Source of the DNA: Sciurus carolinensis | Taxonomy: Eukaryota > Chordata > Mammalia > Rodentia > Sciuridae | DNA: 64,000 nucleotides | Direction of reading: 5' to 3' | Assembly: GCF_902686445.1 (NCBI RefSeq) | Contig: NC_062216.1 | Span: 15,583,084 to 15,647,083 of the forward strand | Shown: positions 21,301 to 31,635 of the stretch, piece after piece | How positions within the stretch are numbered: position 1 is the first letter of the stretch | Layout: each line of letters starts with the position of its first letter | Position numbers and translations under genes: made by a program | Notes under the pieces: generated by a model | Database searches by the model: none | The model's input: the letters and a program-made list of their open reading frames with translations, nothing else | Told to the model about the DNA's origin: nothing

Positions 21301-22212
21301 TTTTCCTCTAAGTACTGCTTTCATAGTGTCCCAGAGATTTTGATATGATGTTTCTTTGTTCTCATTTACCTCTAAGAATTTTTTAATTTCCTTCCTAATA
21401 TCTTCTGTTATCCATTCATCATATAATAGCATATTGTTTAATCTCCAGGTGTTGGAGTAATTTCTGTTTTTTACTCTTTCATTTATTTCTAATTTCAATC
21501 TATTATGATCTGATAGAATACAAGGAAGTGTCTCTATCTTCTTGTATTTGCTAACATTAGCTTTGTGGCATAATATATGGTCTATTTTAGAGAAGGATCC
21601 ATGTGCTGCTGAGAAGAAAGTATATTCGCTCTTGGTTGGATGGTATATTCTGTAAATGTCTGTTAAGTCTAAATTATTGATTGTGTTATTGAGATCTATG
21701 GTTTCTTTGTTCAGTTTTTGTTTGGAAGATCTGTCCAGTGGTGAAAGAGGTGTGTTAAAATCACCTAGTATTATTGTATTATGGTCTATTTGGTTTCTGA
21801 GATTGAGAAGGATTTGTTTGACATACATGGGTGAGCCACTGTTTGGGGCATAGATATTTATGATTGTTATGTCTTGCTGATTTATGGTTCCCTTAAGCAG
21901 TATGAAATGTCCTTCTTTATCCCTTCTGACTAACTTTGGCTTGAAGTCCACATTATCTGAAATGAGGATGGATACCCCAGCTTTTTTGCTGGGTCCATGT
22001 GCATGGTATATTTTTTCCCATCCTTTCACCTTTAGTCTATGGGTATCTCTTTCTATGAGATGAGTCTCTTGCAGGCAACATATTGTTGGATCTTTCTTTT
22101 TTATCCAATCTCCCAGTCTATGTCTTTTGATTGATGAATTCAGGCCATTAATATTCAGGGTTATTATTGAGATATGATTTGTATTCCTGGTCATTTGACT
22201 CATTTTATTCAT
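18382..22212 (-). pseudogene. ORF2: L1 ORF2p (endonuclease-reverse transcriptase), broken
   Basis: The start is an ATG 51 bp after ORF1. The N-terminal part is an APE-like endonuclease: LNINGL with the catalytic Asn near residue 20, QETHL with the Glu near 49, [14 protein letters not shown], and SDHNRLKL near 235. The reverse transcriptase follows, with [19 protein letters not shown] and the FADD active site near residue 706, almost where human L1 has it. A Cys-rich knuckle (C-x3-C...HC-x4-C) lies near residue 1134. Damage: TAG at 20,478-20,476 (Trp codon in the usual motif), one base missing in an A run at 19,900-19,906, one base missing near 19,634, and a 7-bp deletion at 18,490/18,491 that replaces the last roughly 35 residues. 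If the lost bases are counted, the length is about 1,280 codons, the normal L1 size. Confidence 0.96.
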
Positions 22213-22263
22213 TTATTTGTTTATTTTTGACACGACTTGGTTCCTCTTTATTTGAGAGTTCCT

Positions 22264-23309
22264 TTAGGATAGCTCCTCCCTTTGCTGATTTGCTTCTTTG
22301 TTTTTCATCTCTTCCTCATGGAATATTTTGCTGAGAATGTTCTGTAATGCTGGCTTTCTTTTTGTATATTCTTTTAGCTTTTGTTTATCATGGAAGGATT
22401 TTATTTCATTGTCAAATCTGAAGGTAAGTTTTGCTGGTTATAAGATTCTTGGTTGGCATCCATTTTCTTTTAGGGCTTGAAAAATGTTATTCCAGGCCCT
22501 TCTAGCTTTTAAGGTCTGGATTGAAAAATCTGCTGATATCCGTATTGGTTTCCCCCTGAATGTAATTTGGTTCTTTTCTCTCACAGCCTTTAAAATTCTG
22601 TCTTTATTTTGTATGTTAGGTATTTTCATTATAATGTGCCTTGGTGTGGGTCTGCTGTAATTTTGTGTATTTGGAGTCCTATAAGCCTCTTGAACTTGAT
22701 TTTCCATTTCATTCTTCAGATTTGGGAAATTTTCTGAAATTATTTCATTGAATAGATTGTTCATTCCTTTGGTTTGTTTCTCTAAGCCTTCCTCAATCCC
22801 AATAATTCTCAAATTTGACCTTTTCATGATATCCCATAGTTCTTGGAGATTCTGTTCATGATTTCTTACCATCTTCTCTCTTTATTCTACTTTGTTTTCA
22901 AGGTTAAATATTTTGTCTTCAATATCTGAGGTTCTGTCTTCCAGGTGTTCTATCCTATTGGTTGTGCTTTCTATGGAGTTCTTAATTTGGTTATTGTTTC
23001 CTTCATTTCAAGGATTTCTGTTTGGTTTTTTTTCAATATCTCTAACTCTTTATTGAAATGGTCTTTTGCTTCCTGTATTTGCTCTTTTAACTGTCGATTG
23101 GTACGTTCATTCAATGCCTGCATTTGCTCTTTCATCTCATCATTCAATGCCTGCATTTGCTCTTTCATCTCATCGTTTGCTTCCCTGATCATGTTAATTA
23201 TGTACATTCTGAACTCCCTTTCTGACATTTCTTCTGCCATGTTGTCATTGGATTTTATTGATGTAACATCCAGATTTGTTTGAGGCATTTTCTTCCCTTG
23301 TTTTCTCAT
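22264..23309 (-). pseudogene. ORF1: L1 ORF1p (RNA-binding chaperone), broken
   Basis: ORF1p is the trimeric RNA-binding protein of the L1 ribonucleoprotein. The ATG at 23,309 opens a Lys-rich N terminus, then a coiled coil from about residue 40 to 110 (MKEQMQALNDEMKEQ and so on). An RRM-like domain (PTPRHIIMKIPN, RGKPIRISADFS) and the start of the C-terminal domain (NGCQPRIL) follow. Breaks: one base is missing near 22,988, so the first frame stops at 22,971; TAA at 22,884-22,882; and TAA at 22,440-22,438. Beyond that the frame stays open to TAA at 22,266-22,264. About 348 codons in total, the usual L1 length. The coiled coil contains a perfect 33-bp tandem duplication. Confidence 0.95.
23108..23173 (-). 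repeat. 33-bp tandem duplication in the ORF1 coiled coil
   Basis: Units 23,108-23,140 and 23,141-23,173 are identical. Each adds 11 residues (ALNDEMKEQMQ) in frame. Eleven residues is one hendecad, a length that keeps a coiled coil in register after a slight change of twist. Confidence 0.97.
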
Positions 23310-24831
23310 GTCGTTCAGGTATCAGTGGACTGCTGAGATGTTGCAGATTTCCTCTATTGACTTATAATGTCTCTGAAGATTGCTAGTGTATCGCCTCTTA
23401 TCCTTCAGTAGCCTGAAGTCTTGGAGGAAGTTGATAATGCGGTGCTCCACAAGGAAGCTGCCTCTCTAGGGTGGTGGTCTTCAGGTGGGGTATATTCCCT
23501 GCTAGTGGGCAGAGGTGCCTCCACTTGTTGACCAATAGTCATCCAAAGGGGAGCTAGACTGTGGGCTGAGGCAAGGCCTGTTTGGGCCTGTGTCTCTGGT
23601 TTTACCATCCTTGTGGGAAAACCTCACCTGGCGGGGAAGATTCACCCGGTGGGGAGGTCTCGCTGGTCAGTTCCCCTCCTAGAGGTTCCCCTCAGTCCAC
23701 AACTACTGCCTGGGCAGGGCAGCCTTCCCAGGCAACGTTCCCAGGGGACTGGACCAACCTCCTGGGCCTGGGAGCCTCACCCTTCGCAGACGAGTCTCCT
23801 TAGTTTGCCCCTCCTGAGAGAAGCTGCCCGCAGTCCTGGAAACTTCGCTCCGCCCCTCAGCTTGTCTCTGTGTAGCTCTTTCACCAAAAGGCGCCTAGGT
23901 CCCCAGACCGTGCTTTGCACCTAATCGCCTGGCTATGTGACCCCTCCTCTGAGCAGCCACCTGGAGCCTCGTACATATGCTCCGAGCCCCAGTGACCCGC
24001 CGCTCACCTCTTCCTCCAGGCAGCCACCCGGTGTTCTGTGTGGGCGCTTGGAGACCAAGCAACTCACTGCGCACCTCCACCTCCTCAGGACACCCCTCCC
24101 CCCCGTTGTTCAGGAGGTTGCTCTGAGTCCAAACAGCTCGCCGCCCAGCTCTTCCTCTGGCAGCCACTGGAGCTCCGGCGGGTTGCTCCGAAACCAAGCG
24201 TTGTGCTGCGCGGCCTCCTCTGCAAAGTTCCCCGCTGTCCGTGTTCACTGCTCCAGTGAGGAGAAGGGTATCTTGCCGCCTGGGCAGGGCAGCCTTCCCA
24301 GGCAACGTTCCCAGGGGCCCGGACCTACCTCCTGGGCCTGGGAGCCTCACCCTTCGCAGACGAGTCTCCTTAGGTTGTCCCTCCTTAGAGAAGCTGCCCG
24401 CAGTCCTGGAAACTTCGCTCCGCCCCTCAGCTTGTCTCTGCAGCTCTTCCACCAAAAAGCCGCCTACGATCTGGGACCCTGTTCTGCACCTAATCGCCTG
24501 GCTATGCAGGCCGTCCTCTGGGCAGCCGCCGAAGCCTGGCGGTTTACTCTGAAACCAAGCGCTGTGCTGAGCAGCTTCCTCTGCAAAGTTCCCAGTGGTC
24601 CGTGTTTACCGCTCCAGCGGGGGGAGGGGCGTCTCGCCGAGCAACTCTACTTCACAAAGTTCCCTGCGTTCTGGGGCTACCGCCCCATCCGGGACGCCTC
24701 CCCAACGGGAGAGACTCACCCAGCAGCTTTGAGTTGGTCCCAAGTCTCTCACTATCTCCTCTTTTGAATCCTGCATCCTGGAGCAACATGAAATGCAGCC
24801 GCCCTCTAGTCCGCCATCTTGAAAACCCCCC
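23310..24831 (-). promoter_or_regulatory. L1 5' UTR with repeated promoter units
   Basis: GC- and CpG-rich internal promoter region. A block starting 'cctgggcagggcagccttcc' occurs at 23,709 and again at 24,279, exactly 570 bp apart. The match runs about 170 bp, then resumes at 'gcacctaatcgcctggctat' (about 23,917 and 24,486) and at 'gaaaccaagcg' (24,190 and 24,551). The last pair is only 361 bp apart, so the unit nearer the 5' end has lost about 208 bp. The repeat structure recalls monomeric mouse L1 promoters. The frames inside are not protein genes, although one antisense frame is unusually long (see findings). Confidence 0.9.
24811..24821 (-). promoter_or_regulatory. YY1-like site at the L1 5' end
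   Basis: On the L1 strand, CAAGATGGCGG lies at +11 to +21 from the element start. Human L1 carries a YY1 site at almost the same place, where it sets accurate transcription initiation. Here it also confirms that the 5' end is intact. Confidence 0.88.
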
Positions 24832-24846
24832 AACCTGGTTAGTTTT
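24832..24846. repeat. Right TSD of full-length L1
   Basis: AACCTGGTTAGTTTT, identical to 18,073-18,087. Confidence 0.97.
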
Positions 24847-25658
24847 GACCATGACTTTCCCCTACAAAATTTGGCCCTAGATCTTCCCTACTCTCTTAGC
24901 ATTGACTATAGATAGGATCCCAGCAGGAAACAGCTGGAACACTCAAAATGGGCTCATTTTAAGAGGGTTCATTTACAAAGGGGCTCATTCCCAAAGTGGG
25001 GTGACTTGTACATAGTAGAGCGTGCATGGACCTGGGGCCAGTTGGGACTGTTAGCACCCCATCCTGAAGACAAGGACCTGAAAGGACTGGTGATCAAAGT
25101 TACCAACCAAATCCCAGTGTCTGTTCAAAATTCTGTGTCTCTGAGCACTGCTTCTTTACCAAAATGCCCTTATTTTGTCCTCCGAGGCACGGTGGACTGA
25201 GGACTTACTGGCTCTCCAGCTTGGCAGCCCTTACTCGCAAACCTTGGGTTTGGTCCTCACCATTTGCCTGTGCCTGCAGGAAGGGGCGTTCCTCAGCACT
25301 ACCCTGGGGTCTTCCAGTTCTCCATGTCTTTTCTTGATTTCTTGCTCATGCGCCCTAGGAATGCAAGAAGAGGGAGAGGGACCAGATGTCTGTTCCTGCT
25401 CCTGCATGAGGGGGATCCCAGGTCACAGGGTTCAGCCTTGGTGCAGCTCCTGAAGCCCGGTGCAGCTCTGCGGTGGGAGTCATTTCTCTAGAAGTTCTGG
25501 TCCTGAGGGTGAGAGCGAGGCCAGAAGAGCAGCGTTCCCATTGGCCTGGAGGGATGAGTGGAGAGGCAGGCTCTGGGCATAAGTGGATGGGCAGAAAGGG
25601 GCAGAGCAAGGACCATTCCTGAGTAGAGATCCTGGCCACCATGGGCTTTCATGAGGTT
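24847..25658. other. Unique sequence, no gene supported
   Basis: No repeat or exon recognised. Frames of 75-95 codons overlap on both strands. Confidence 0.4.
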
Positions 25659-25856
25659 CTTTTTTTGGGGGGGTCTGGGGGATACCGGGAAATAAAATCA
25701 GGGAAACTCAATCACCGAGCCACCTTCCCAGCTCTATTTTGTATTCTGTTTAGAGACAGGGTCTCACTGAGTTGCTTAGCACCTTGCTTTTGCTGAGGCT
25801 GACTTTGAACTTGTGATCCTCCTGCCTCAGCCTCCTGAGTCACTGGGATTACAGGC
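25659..25856 (-). mobile_element. B1-dID SINE
   Basis: T/G-rich left tail, an ID half ('tcaatcaccgagccacctt' region) and a B1 half ending at 'tcactgggattacagg', where the usual B1 start is missing. It is therefore slightly 5'-truncated. No convincing TSD was found. Confidence 0.88.
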
Positions 25857-28235
25857 TTTGAGCATCCTGTGAGCTCTGGCTTACTTGTTGGGATGCCGGG
25901 TGCCGACACCCCTTTTTCTCCAGGAGCATCCCTCTCTTTCTCCCTCTGGGCCCTTCTTTCCATTTGCTCCCTTTTCTTCTGCCACTGCTGTCTCCCCACC
26001 TCCGCTTCTGCCTTTTTCCAATCTTCTCTCTCTTCCCTGTTTTTCAGTCTTTTCTCCCTTTTGTGATACATTTTTTGCATCAGGTTGTGCTATCTATATA
26101 TTTTAAATCTCGGAGGTGTATCTGCTAATTGTACTTTCAGGGAAATAATTATGCAAGTTAAGATGATTAGATAGTGAACGTGTTCTCTGGGGCTGGCCTC
26201 TTTACCAAATGGTGATGGGGACAGGGATGGGAATTGGGATCATTTCTACTGAAGCGAGCAGGATAGGACAGTCCTTTCCAGGACACCTTAGAAGCATCTG
26301 GATTGTAATCACATCCCTCCTGGGCTTGGCAGAGGGCTTGCCTCTGGGAGTTCATCCTGGAAAAGGACTGGATATTTTGTGACCTTCCAGGAAGCCAGTG
26401 ATCAGAGGGCTCAGGGTATGTCTGGGCAGGAGGACCCTATGGCATTCCCAGACCCACACGCAGATTCGAAGACCAGCACAGCAGAATCACACACGCATGC
26501 GCCATGTACGCGCACACACAGATTATGGCTTCCCTCGGGCAGAGGGTATTGTAGATACTAAATTGCTGAAACACATCAACTCGAGATTGCTTCATTGCGC
26601 ACTAATGGTGGCCGTAAACTTCCTGCTCACTCACTCTTGTCCTATAAATGTTTGCAGGACACATGCTTCCCTTCTCTGCGTTCTGTTCTCGAGCGGGCCC
26701 AGGCTGCCTGCGGGACGTCGTCAGCACACCTGCGCCATCAGAGTGCCTGCCACACCTTGCATCCAGCCACCTGCTGCTGTCCCCAGGCGGGAAGTGGTGG
26801 GTGTTGTGCTTCCTCTTAGGCCGGGCATGCAGGGAGTGGGAGTGGAGAGGGAGAAGGCCTGCGCTGGGAAGGGACAGGAGCCAGGCTTGGATGTTCTGAG
26901 GTCCAGGGGAGCAGGGAAGGAGGTCAGGAGAATCAGCCCCTGTTGGGGAATTTTGAGAGGCTAGAGGAGTAATTGCCAGGGAGAATGAGAGGAGAAAAGA
27001 GATGAAGGCTGAACTGGAGGCTGCTGCTTTGCAAAGGAAGAACTTGATGCCCAGAGAGCTCATGATACATGGCCAAGTGCAAAGGTCATCCAGGTCGGGG
27101 TCAGGGATTTGGTACCAAGACTGGTCCTCCTTACCCAGGGAATCGGATTGCAACAGGATGCCAAGTGAAAAGAGCCGCCTCCTGACCTCCAGGAAGAGGC
27201 CACTCTGAAGCCCCACTGGCAAGAAGTATCCTCTGAAATATGTTCTGTCACTCAATTTGTGAGCCATTCAGGGTTAAAGCACAAGAAAGGCAGGGGTTTC
27301 CTCTCTAGACTTAACTAGGAGTTCTCTCCCTGAATCTGGAGCCCTTTGCGTTGTCCCCCTGCCCATCACCTCTGCCAGGTTTTCAGTTGGCTCATGGGCA
27401 CCTGGGTTTCAGCTCAGCAGCCGGCACGGGTGCAAAGGCAATGTTCTCCCCAGGATTGTCACAGGAAAGAGATGTTGCCTGAGGACACAGAGGAGGGAAA
27501 GGGGCTCCCAGAAGGGACACTACCTCCTCCGACTGTCCTCTTTCTCTGACTTGCTGTAATGCTCAGGCACAAGCAGGGAACAACCCCCGCAGGGTTCTCC
27601 TCCTGACTTCAGGGTTTTCCTCCCCAGCTGCCTCCAGAAAGGAAAACCAGGAGGTCAATTCTTCCATAAAGCTAAGTCCCCCTCTGGACACCTAGGCTTT
27701 CTGGAGGTCCTGGTGCCCCCCTCCCAGGTTCCCAGGTTTACAGTTAAAACTGTGTAGTGCCTAGTTACATGCGAATGTCAGGAAAAGACAAATACATTTT
27801 TAGTGTAAGTATATCCCATGCAATATTTAGAGCAAGGCGTTCACTGTAAAAGTGCAGTTTATCTACAGAGGTTTCTTCTGGAATGTGTGCAGCTGGGTGG
27901 AGATGGCATGGAGTCACTTGAGGCCATCCTGTTAGCTACAGCTAGATCCGATCTCAGCACAGATTTGACAGTGCTCTGTGGTTTTCTCAGGGGCTGCCTC
28001 AGTCTCCTGTGGCTTAACCTTCAGGCTGAACATCACAGCTATTTCTGCACCATCACATTCATGATTCAAAAATGCGCAGTGGCTTCTCAGAGCAATTTGT
28101 AGAGACTTCTCTGCTTTAAATATCAGGGAGTATTAATTTTTCTGACTTGAAAAAATAATACATGTTCATGGTTAAAAAAATTCCAGAAATTTGATATAAA
28201 TAGAAAGACAAATAAGCAATCACCCTATTGGCAGC
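25857..28235. other. Unique sequence, no gene supported
   Basis: 26.4-27.27 kb holds overlapping frames of 188 (plus) and 221 codons (minus) without domains. A worn MIR may lie at 27,000-27,160 (minus; 'gatgcccagagagctcatga'). Confidence 0.4.
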
Positions 28236-28445
28236 ATATAGACTCCAGAGCCAGACCACTTGAATTGTAATCTCAGCGCTGGCACTTACTTGCTGTGTGG
28301 TTTTTGGCAATTTCCTTAGCCTCTCTGTGTCCTACTTTTTCAACCTGTAAAATGAAGGTAGTAGTAGCAGTGGCTTAAACGAGGTTTTGAGAATTAAACA
28401 AGTTTGTGTGTGTTTAGGTGTTTTAAAAATTACATGTGCATACTT
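28236..28445 (+). mobile_element. MIR SINE
   Basis: 'gactccagagccagaccact', 'ctggcacttacttgctgtgt', 'tccttagcctctctgtgtcc' and 'caacctgtaaaatgaaggta' follow the MIR consensus from box B through the core. Confidence 0.92.
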
Positions 28446-29370
28446 AGTACTATGTAAACAGTTGTCAAATAAAATAGCATTTAAAATTCTGCTACATAAA
28501 GATAAAAACTATTTTTTGTGTGTGCATGTATGTGTTCTACCATACAGGTTTATTCCACAGATGGTCACACTGTGGCAGATTGTATTTTCTAAAGTTGAAC
28601 ATAACAATTCTCCCATCTAACTTGCTCTTCTGCAAAGTGACCCTGATGCTTCTCTAGCAAGTTGTAGGATGAATTCCTCCTCCTTGAATCTGGGCTGTCC
28701 TTAGAGACTGGTCTGATTGACAGCAGTGGTGTTCTGGAACTTCCAAGGCCAGGTGATGGGAGCCCCATGGTTTCTACTTCCATTCTCTGGAACTCTCTGC
28801 TCGGGCGCATTTCCTCTTGAAACCCTCCCTTGTCCAGGGAGCCCGACACCTGGAGACCACTTGTTGGTGCTTGGCCCAGTGCCCCACCTCAGAGGCATAT
28901 TGGGACCAGCTTTGACCAGCTGTGTGAGGATGTCATCACACACATCCCACCTAACTGTGCCTTCAGCCACTGCAACCCCGGCGGCCATCTGCCTGCATCT
29001 GCATGAGACCCCAGCAAGAGCCACGAAACCAAACCCAGGCAATCCAGAGGGTCTTGAAAGCAAAGTAAAATACACAATTGTTCTGAGCCACTGCACTGTG
29101 GGATGATTGACTGTATAATAATAGATAACTAACAAACACATTTAAGAAAAACACGTAGGATCCTGAATTTTAAACATGAAACAAGGGTTTCTGTCTGATC
29201 TTTCACAATTACTTTCAGGGCAAAGGGTTGCTTCTACATAAGCTGCCGTGGTGATACACATATATTTCTTTCTCTTTGGATAAATTAATGGGCAGCCAGG
29301 TCTGAACCATAGGCTATCCGGGGTTGAAGGCAACCTAGAGATGGTCTGGGTCACTAAGCTGGGGAAACAG
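28446..29370. other. Unique sequence, no gene supported
   Basis: The stretch at 28,600-29,130 has MaLR-like phrases at its ends ('ttctgcaaagtgaccctgat', 'ttgttctgagccactgcact', 'ataatagataactaacaaac') and could be a very worn LTR. The 146- and 129-codon frames there overlap on opposite strands. Confidence 0.4.
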
Positions 29371-29371
29371 G

Positions 29372-29560
29372 GTTCTGTTCATTAATTCATTCAGCACCCA
29401 TTTACTGAGCATCTACCACGAGCCAGGAACAGCTTTGGGCACTGGAAATGCACATTAAACAAGATAGTTGAGAATTCCTGGCACTGTGGAGCCTCTGTCC
29501 TAGTGGGGGCAGGCAGGCAGTTAGCTGGTGAACCAGCAAAACGGGCAGCGTATCAGGGTG
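29372..29560 (-). mobile_element. L2 LINE 3' fragment
   Basis: Antisense L2 3' end: 'ttcattaattcattcagcac', 'tactgagcatctaccacgag' and 'tttgggcactggaaatgcac'. Confidence 0.85.
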
Positions 29561-29913
29561 GTTAAGGGCCCAGGTGCAAAGCCAAGCAGGGAGAGGCTTA
29601 GGTTGTGCCCAGGTCAGTGTGGATAGGGACTGGAGGTATGGGAAAAAGGGGGTCCTGTGGGTGCCCCTGAGAGTGGTCCATGCAGAGCACTGAGCGAACC
29701 CAAAGCCTGAGCTTGGTGCTGTCACTAACAACTGTCTGGCATCCCTGACTCTCCAACCTGCACCCAGAGAAGCTGTTACTGGGAGTCGTCAAGTTCCAGT
29801 GATTTGCATTTCCAGGCTGGGTTGATGTAGTCTAACTGTAGTGTCCAGCAGACCCAGTGGCATAACATAAAGCTCTATCTTACCATTCTCTCACCATCTA
29901 TGTCAGAAGCAGA

Positions 29914-29943
29914 AGCAAAAAAAAAAAAAAAAAAAAAAAAAAA
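29914..29943. repeat. Poly(A) tract
   Basis: About 30 uninterrupted A. No SINE or processed gene copy that would explain it was recognised upstream. Confidence 0.95.
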
Positions 29944-29984
29944 GACTCCTCACATGTGTCTTAAGCCAGAGACTTTGAACTTCA

Positions 29985-30098
29985 AAACAAGTAGTAACCT
30001 GGCTTTTGGAACTAGAAAATTTGAGTCCTCACTTATCGACTGTGTGTCTGGCCCTGAATAATTACTTAACTTTTCTTATAGATGAAGAAAATAGCAGC
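29985..30098 (+). mobile_element. MIR SINE fragment
   Basis: 'gactgtgtgtctggccctga' and 'attacttaacttttcttata' followed by 'gatgaagaaaatag' match the MIR core. Confidence 0.65.
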
Positions 30099-30099
30099 A

Positions 30100-30236
30100 C
30101 CCACCAAAAAATCCAAAAACCAAAAACCAACCAAACCAAACCAAACCAAACCACCACAACAACAAAGGAACCAAAACAAACAAACAAACAAAAAACCCAA
30201 AACAAACAAACAAACCAACAAACAAACAAAAAACAG
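30100..30236. repeat. A/C-rich low-complexity tract
   Basis: Units of AACC, CAAA and AACAA, with T and G nearly absent. The Lys/Gln/Thr-rich frame and its antisense Leu/Cys/Phe-rich frame are artefacts. Confidence 0.92.
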
Positions 30237-30344
30237 GGAGGAAAGGGAGGAAATCAAATAAACCTGTGTTTTAAATTATCTATTATATTATCTATGAGTG
30301 GGTTGGGTTTTATATAGCACAGATACACTGACTGGCTTATTTGT

Positions 30345-30840
30345 TTCTTGATATTTCAGTTATTATTCAGATATAACAAACCACATAAGAATTAATGGGG
30401 TAAAAGAACCATTGTTTATTAATTCATAGTTCTGACATGTGGGCTGAGCTTATCCTGGGGGTCTTTCTACTGGCTTTTCTTGGGTCACTTTTGTGGTTGT
30501 AGTGATCCAGCAGCTGTGGAAGTCCCAACATGGCGTTAGTCGCACATCTGGCCGGGGTATCTGGCTTCCCACCACCTGGTTTCTCTAATTGATTTTTCTT
30601 TTGCATGGTGATGGCCACTTCCCAAGAAGATGAGAAGGCCAGCTCTCAGGGTTTCTGAGTCCTGGGCTCAGAAGTCACACGACATCACTCTTGCCACATT
30701 TTATTGGCCTGAACGCGTCGCAAAGTTATCTGAGATTCAAGGAGTGGAGAAGTCAGCCTCACCTTTCAGTGGGAGGAACTTAGAGTCACTTTGCAAAACA
30801 AGGGTACTACATGGAGGGAGCAAGGGGCCATCTTTAGAAA
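30345..30840 (-). mobile_element. Ancient mammalian LTR (MaLR/ERVL-like)
   Basis: 'aaaccacataagaattaatg', 'agaagtcacacgacatcact', 'cttgccacattttattggcc' and 'gattcaaggagtggagaagt' are standard antisense landmarks of a worn mammal-wide LTR. The subfamily is not resolved. Confidence 0.6.
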
Positions 30841-31389
30841 GAGGGGTCAAGCCTGTCCTTCAGCCTCAGAGAATTACTCCACGTTCTAAACACTCACCTT
30901 CCCCAAGACCCCCTAAGTTTTATCTCATTATAGAATTGGGATTGAAGTCCATTATGGCATCATCAGCATTAAGTGTAGATGTAGATAAGGCCTCTCAGGT
31001 GCAGCTTCTTCTTATCCAAGGACTTTAAACTTAAAAGATAACTAGTCTGTCCCTACATCCCTAAAACACAACAGCGGGAAAAGAATTGGATAGACACCAT
31101 AGATACACACACTTAAAATGGAGAAGGTGGTATTCAGGAAGCAGTTGCTGATCCAAAGCAATTGTAAGGTCCAACTGGTCACATGTGGGGTTTCTCTGTC
31201 TGGGTCAGAGAAGGTTCTTGATTAGGGCCTGGTTCTGCTCCCTGGAAAGTTTACCCAGTCCATCATTTTCTGTGACTCTTAGACTTTCCTTTGGGCTCTT
31301 GGCTTCACAAGTTGAGATGTATTTTCTTCCCCATAGGAAATTCTCCATGTCTGTAAGTAAGTAATTTCTTAGCCTGATACCTGTTTAAA
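30841..31389. other. Unique sequence, no gene seen
   Basis: No repeat or exon recognised. Confidence 0.4.
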
Positions 31390-31394
31390 GAAAG

Positions 31395-31530
31395 TGGAGG
31401 TCAGGAGAGTGATATTGGCTAAATAATACTGTTATGTTGTGTGCATGTAACAATATGTGACAAAAAAACCCTAAAAATCCTGTCATTATGTACAACAGTA
31501 ATGCACCAGTAAAAAATGTGAAAAGAGAAA
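31395..31530 (+). mobile_element. L1 3' end fragment
   Basis: 'gatattggctaaataatact', 'gtgcatgtaacaatatgtga' and 'gtaatgcaccagtaaaaaat' match the ending of the L1 at 7.6-7.74 kb. Confidence 0.8.
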
Positions 31531-31635
31531 AACTCTCTAAACAAACTTGTGGATTTCCTATGAATCTTACTGATTTATAGTTTACTCCATGTTCCCAAAG
31601 TCTCATGCATAATTTCTTTTGAGAAAGACTTTGGC

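Larger units (their letters stand above)
18088..24831 (-). mobile_element. L1: Full-length L1 retrotransposon, inactivated
   Basis: About 6.74 kb between perfect 15-bp TSDs. Read on the minus strand, the order is: a 5' end with six Gs and a YY1-like motif, a GC-rich 5' UTR of about 1.5 kb, ORF1 (23,309-22,264), a 51-bp spacer, ORF2 (22,212 to an original stop at 18,382), a 3' UTR with a G-rich tract, an AATAAA signal, and an A-tail of at least 10. It lacks the 5' truncation or inversion common in L1 copies. ORF1 has one frameshift and two stops. ORF2 has one stop, two single-base deletions and a 7-bp deletion. So few lesions and a perfect TSD point to a relatively young copy. It cannot encode its own machinery as read. 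It lies in otherwise unique DNA. Confidence 0.97.

Noticed and set aside
23108..23173. CRISPR-like repeat
   Set aside because: Two adjacent identical 33-bp units without spacers, inside L1 ORF1 of a mammalian genome.
23895..24455. 186-codon minus-strand frame in the L1 5' UTR as an extra L1 gene
   Set aside because: It is in the sense 5' UTR, has no known L1 counterpart, and overlaps the repeated promoter units. CpG-rich chance openness is enough.
26398..27267. 188- and 221-codon frames on opposite strands
   Set aside because: Mutually overlapping open frames in GC-rich DNA. Neither shows a domain.
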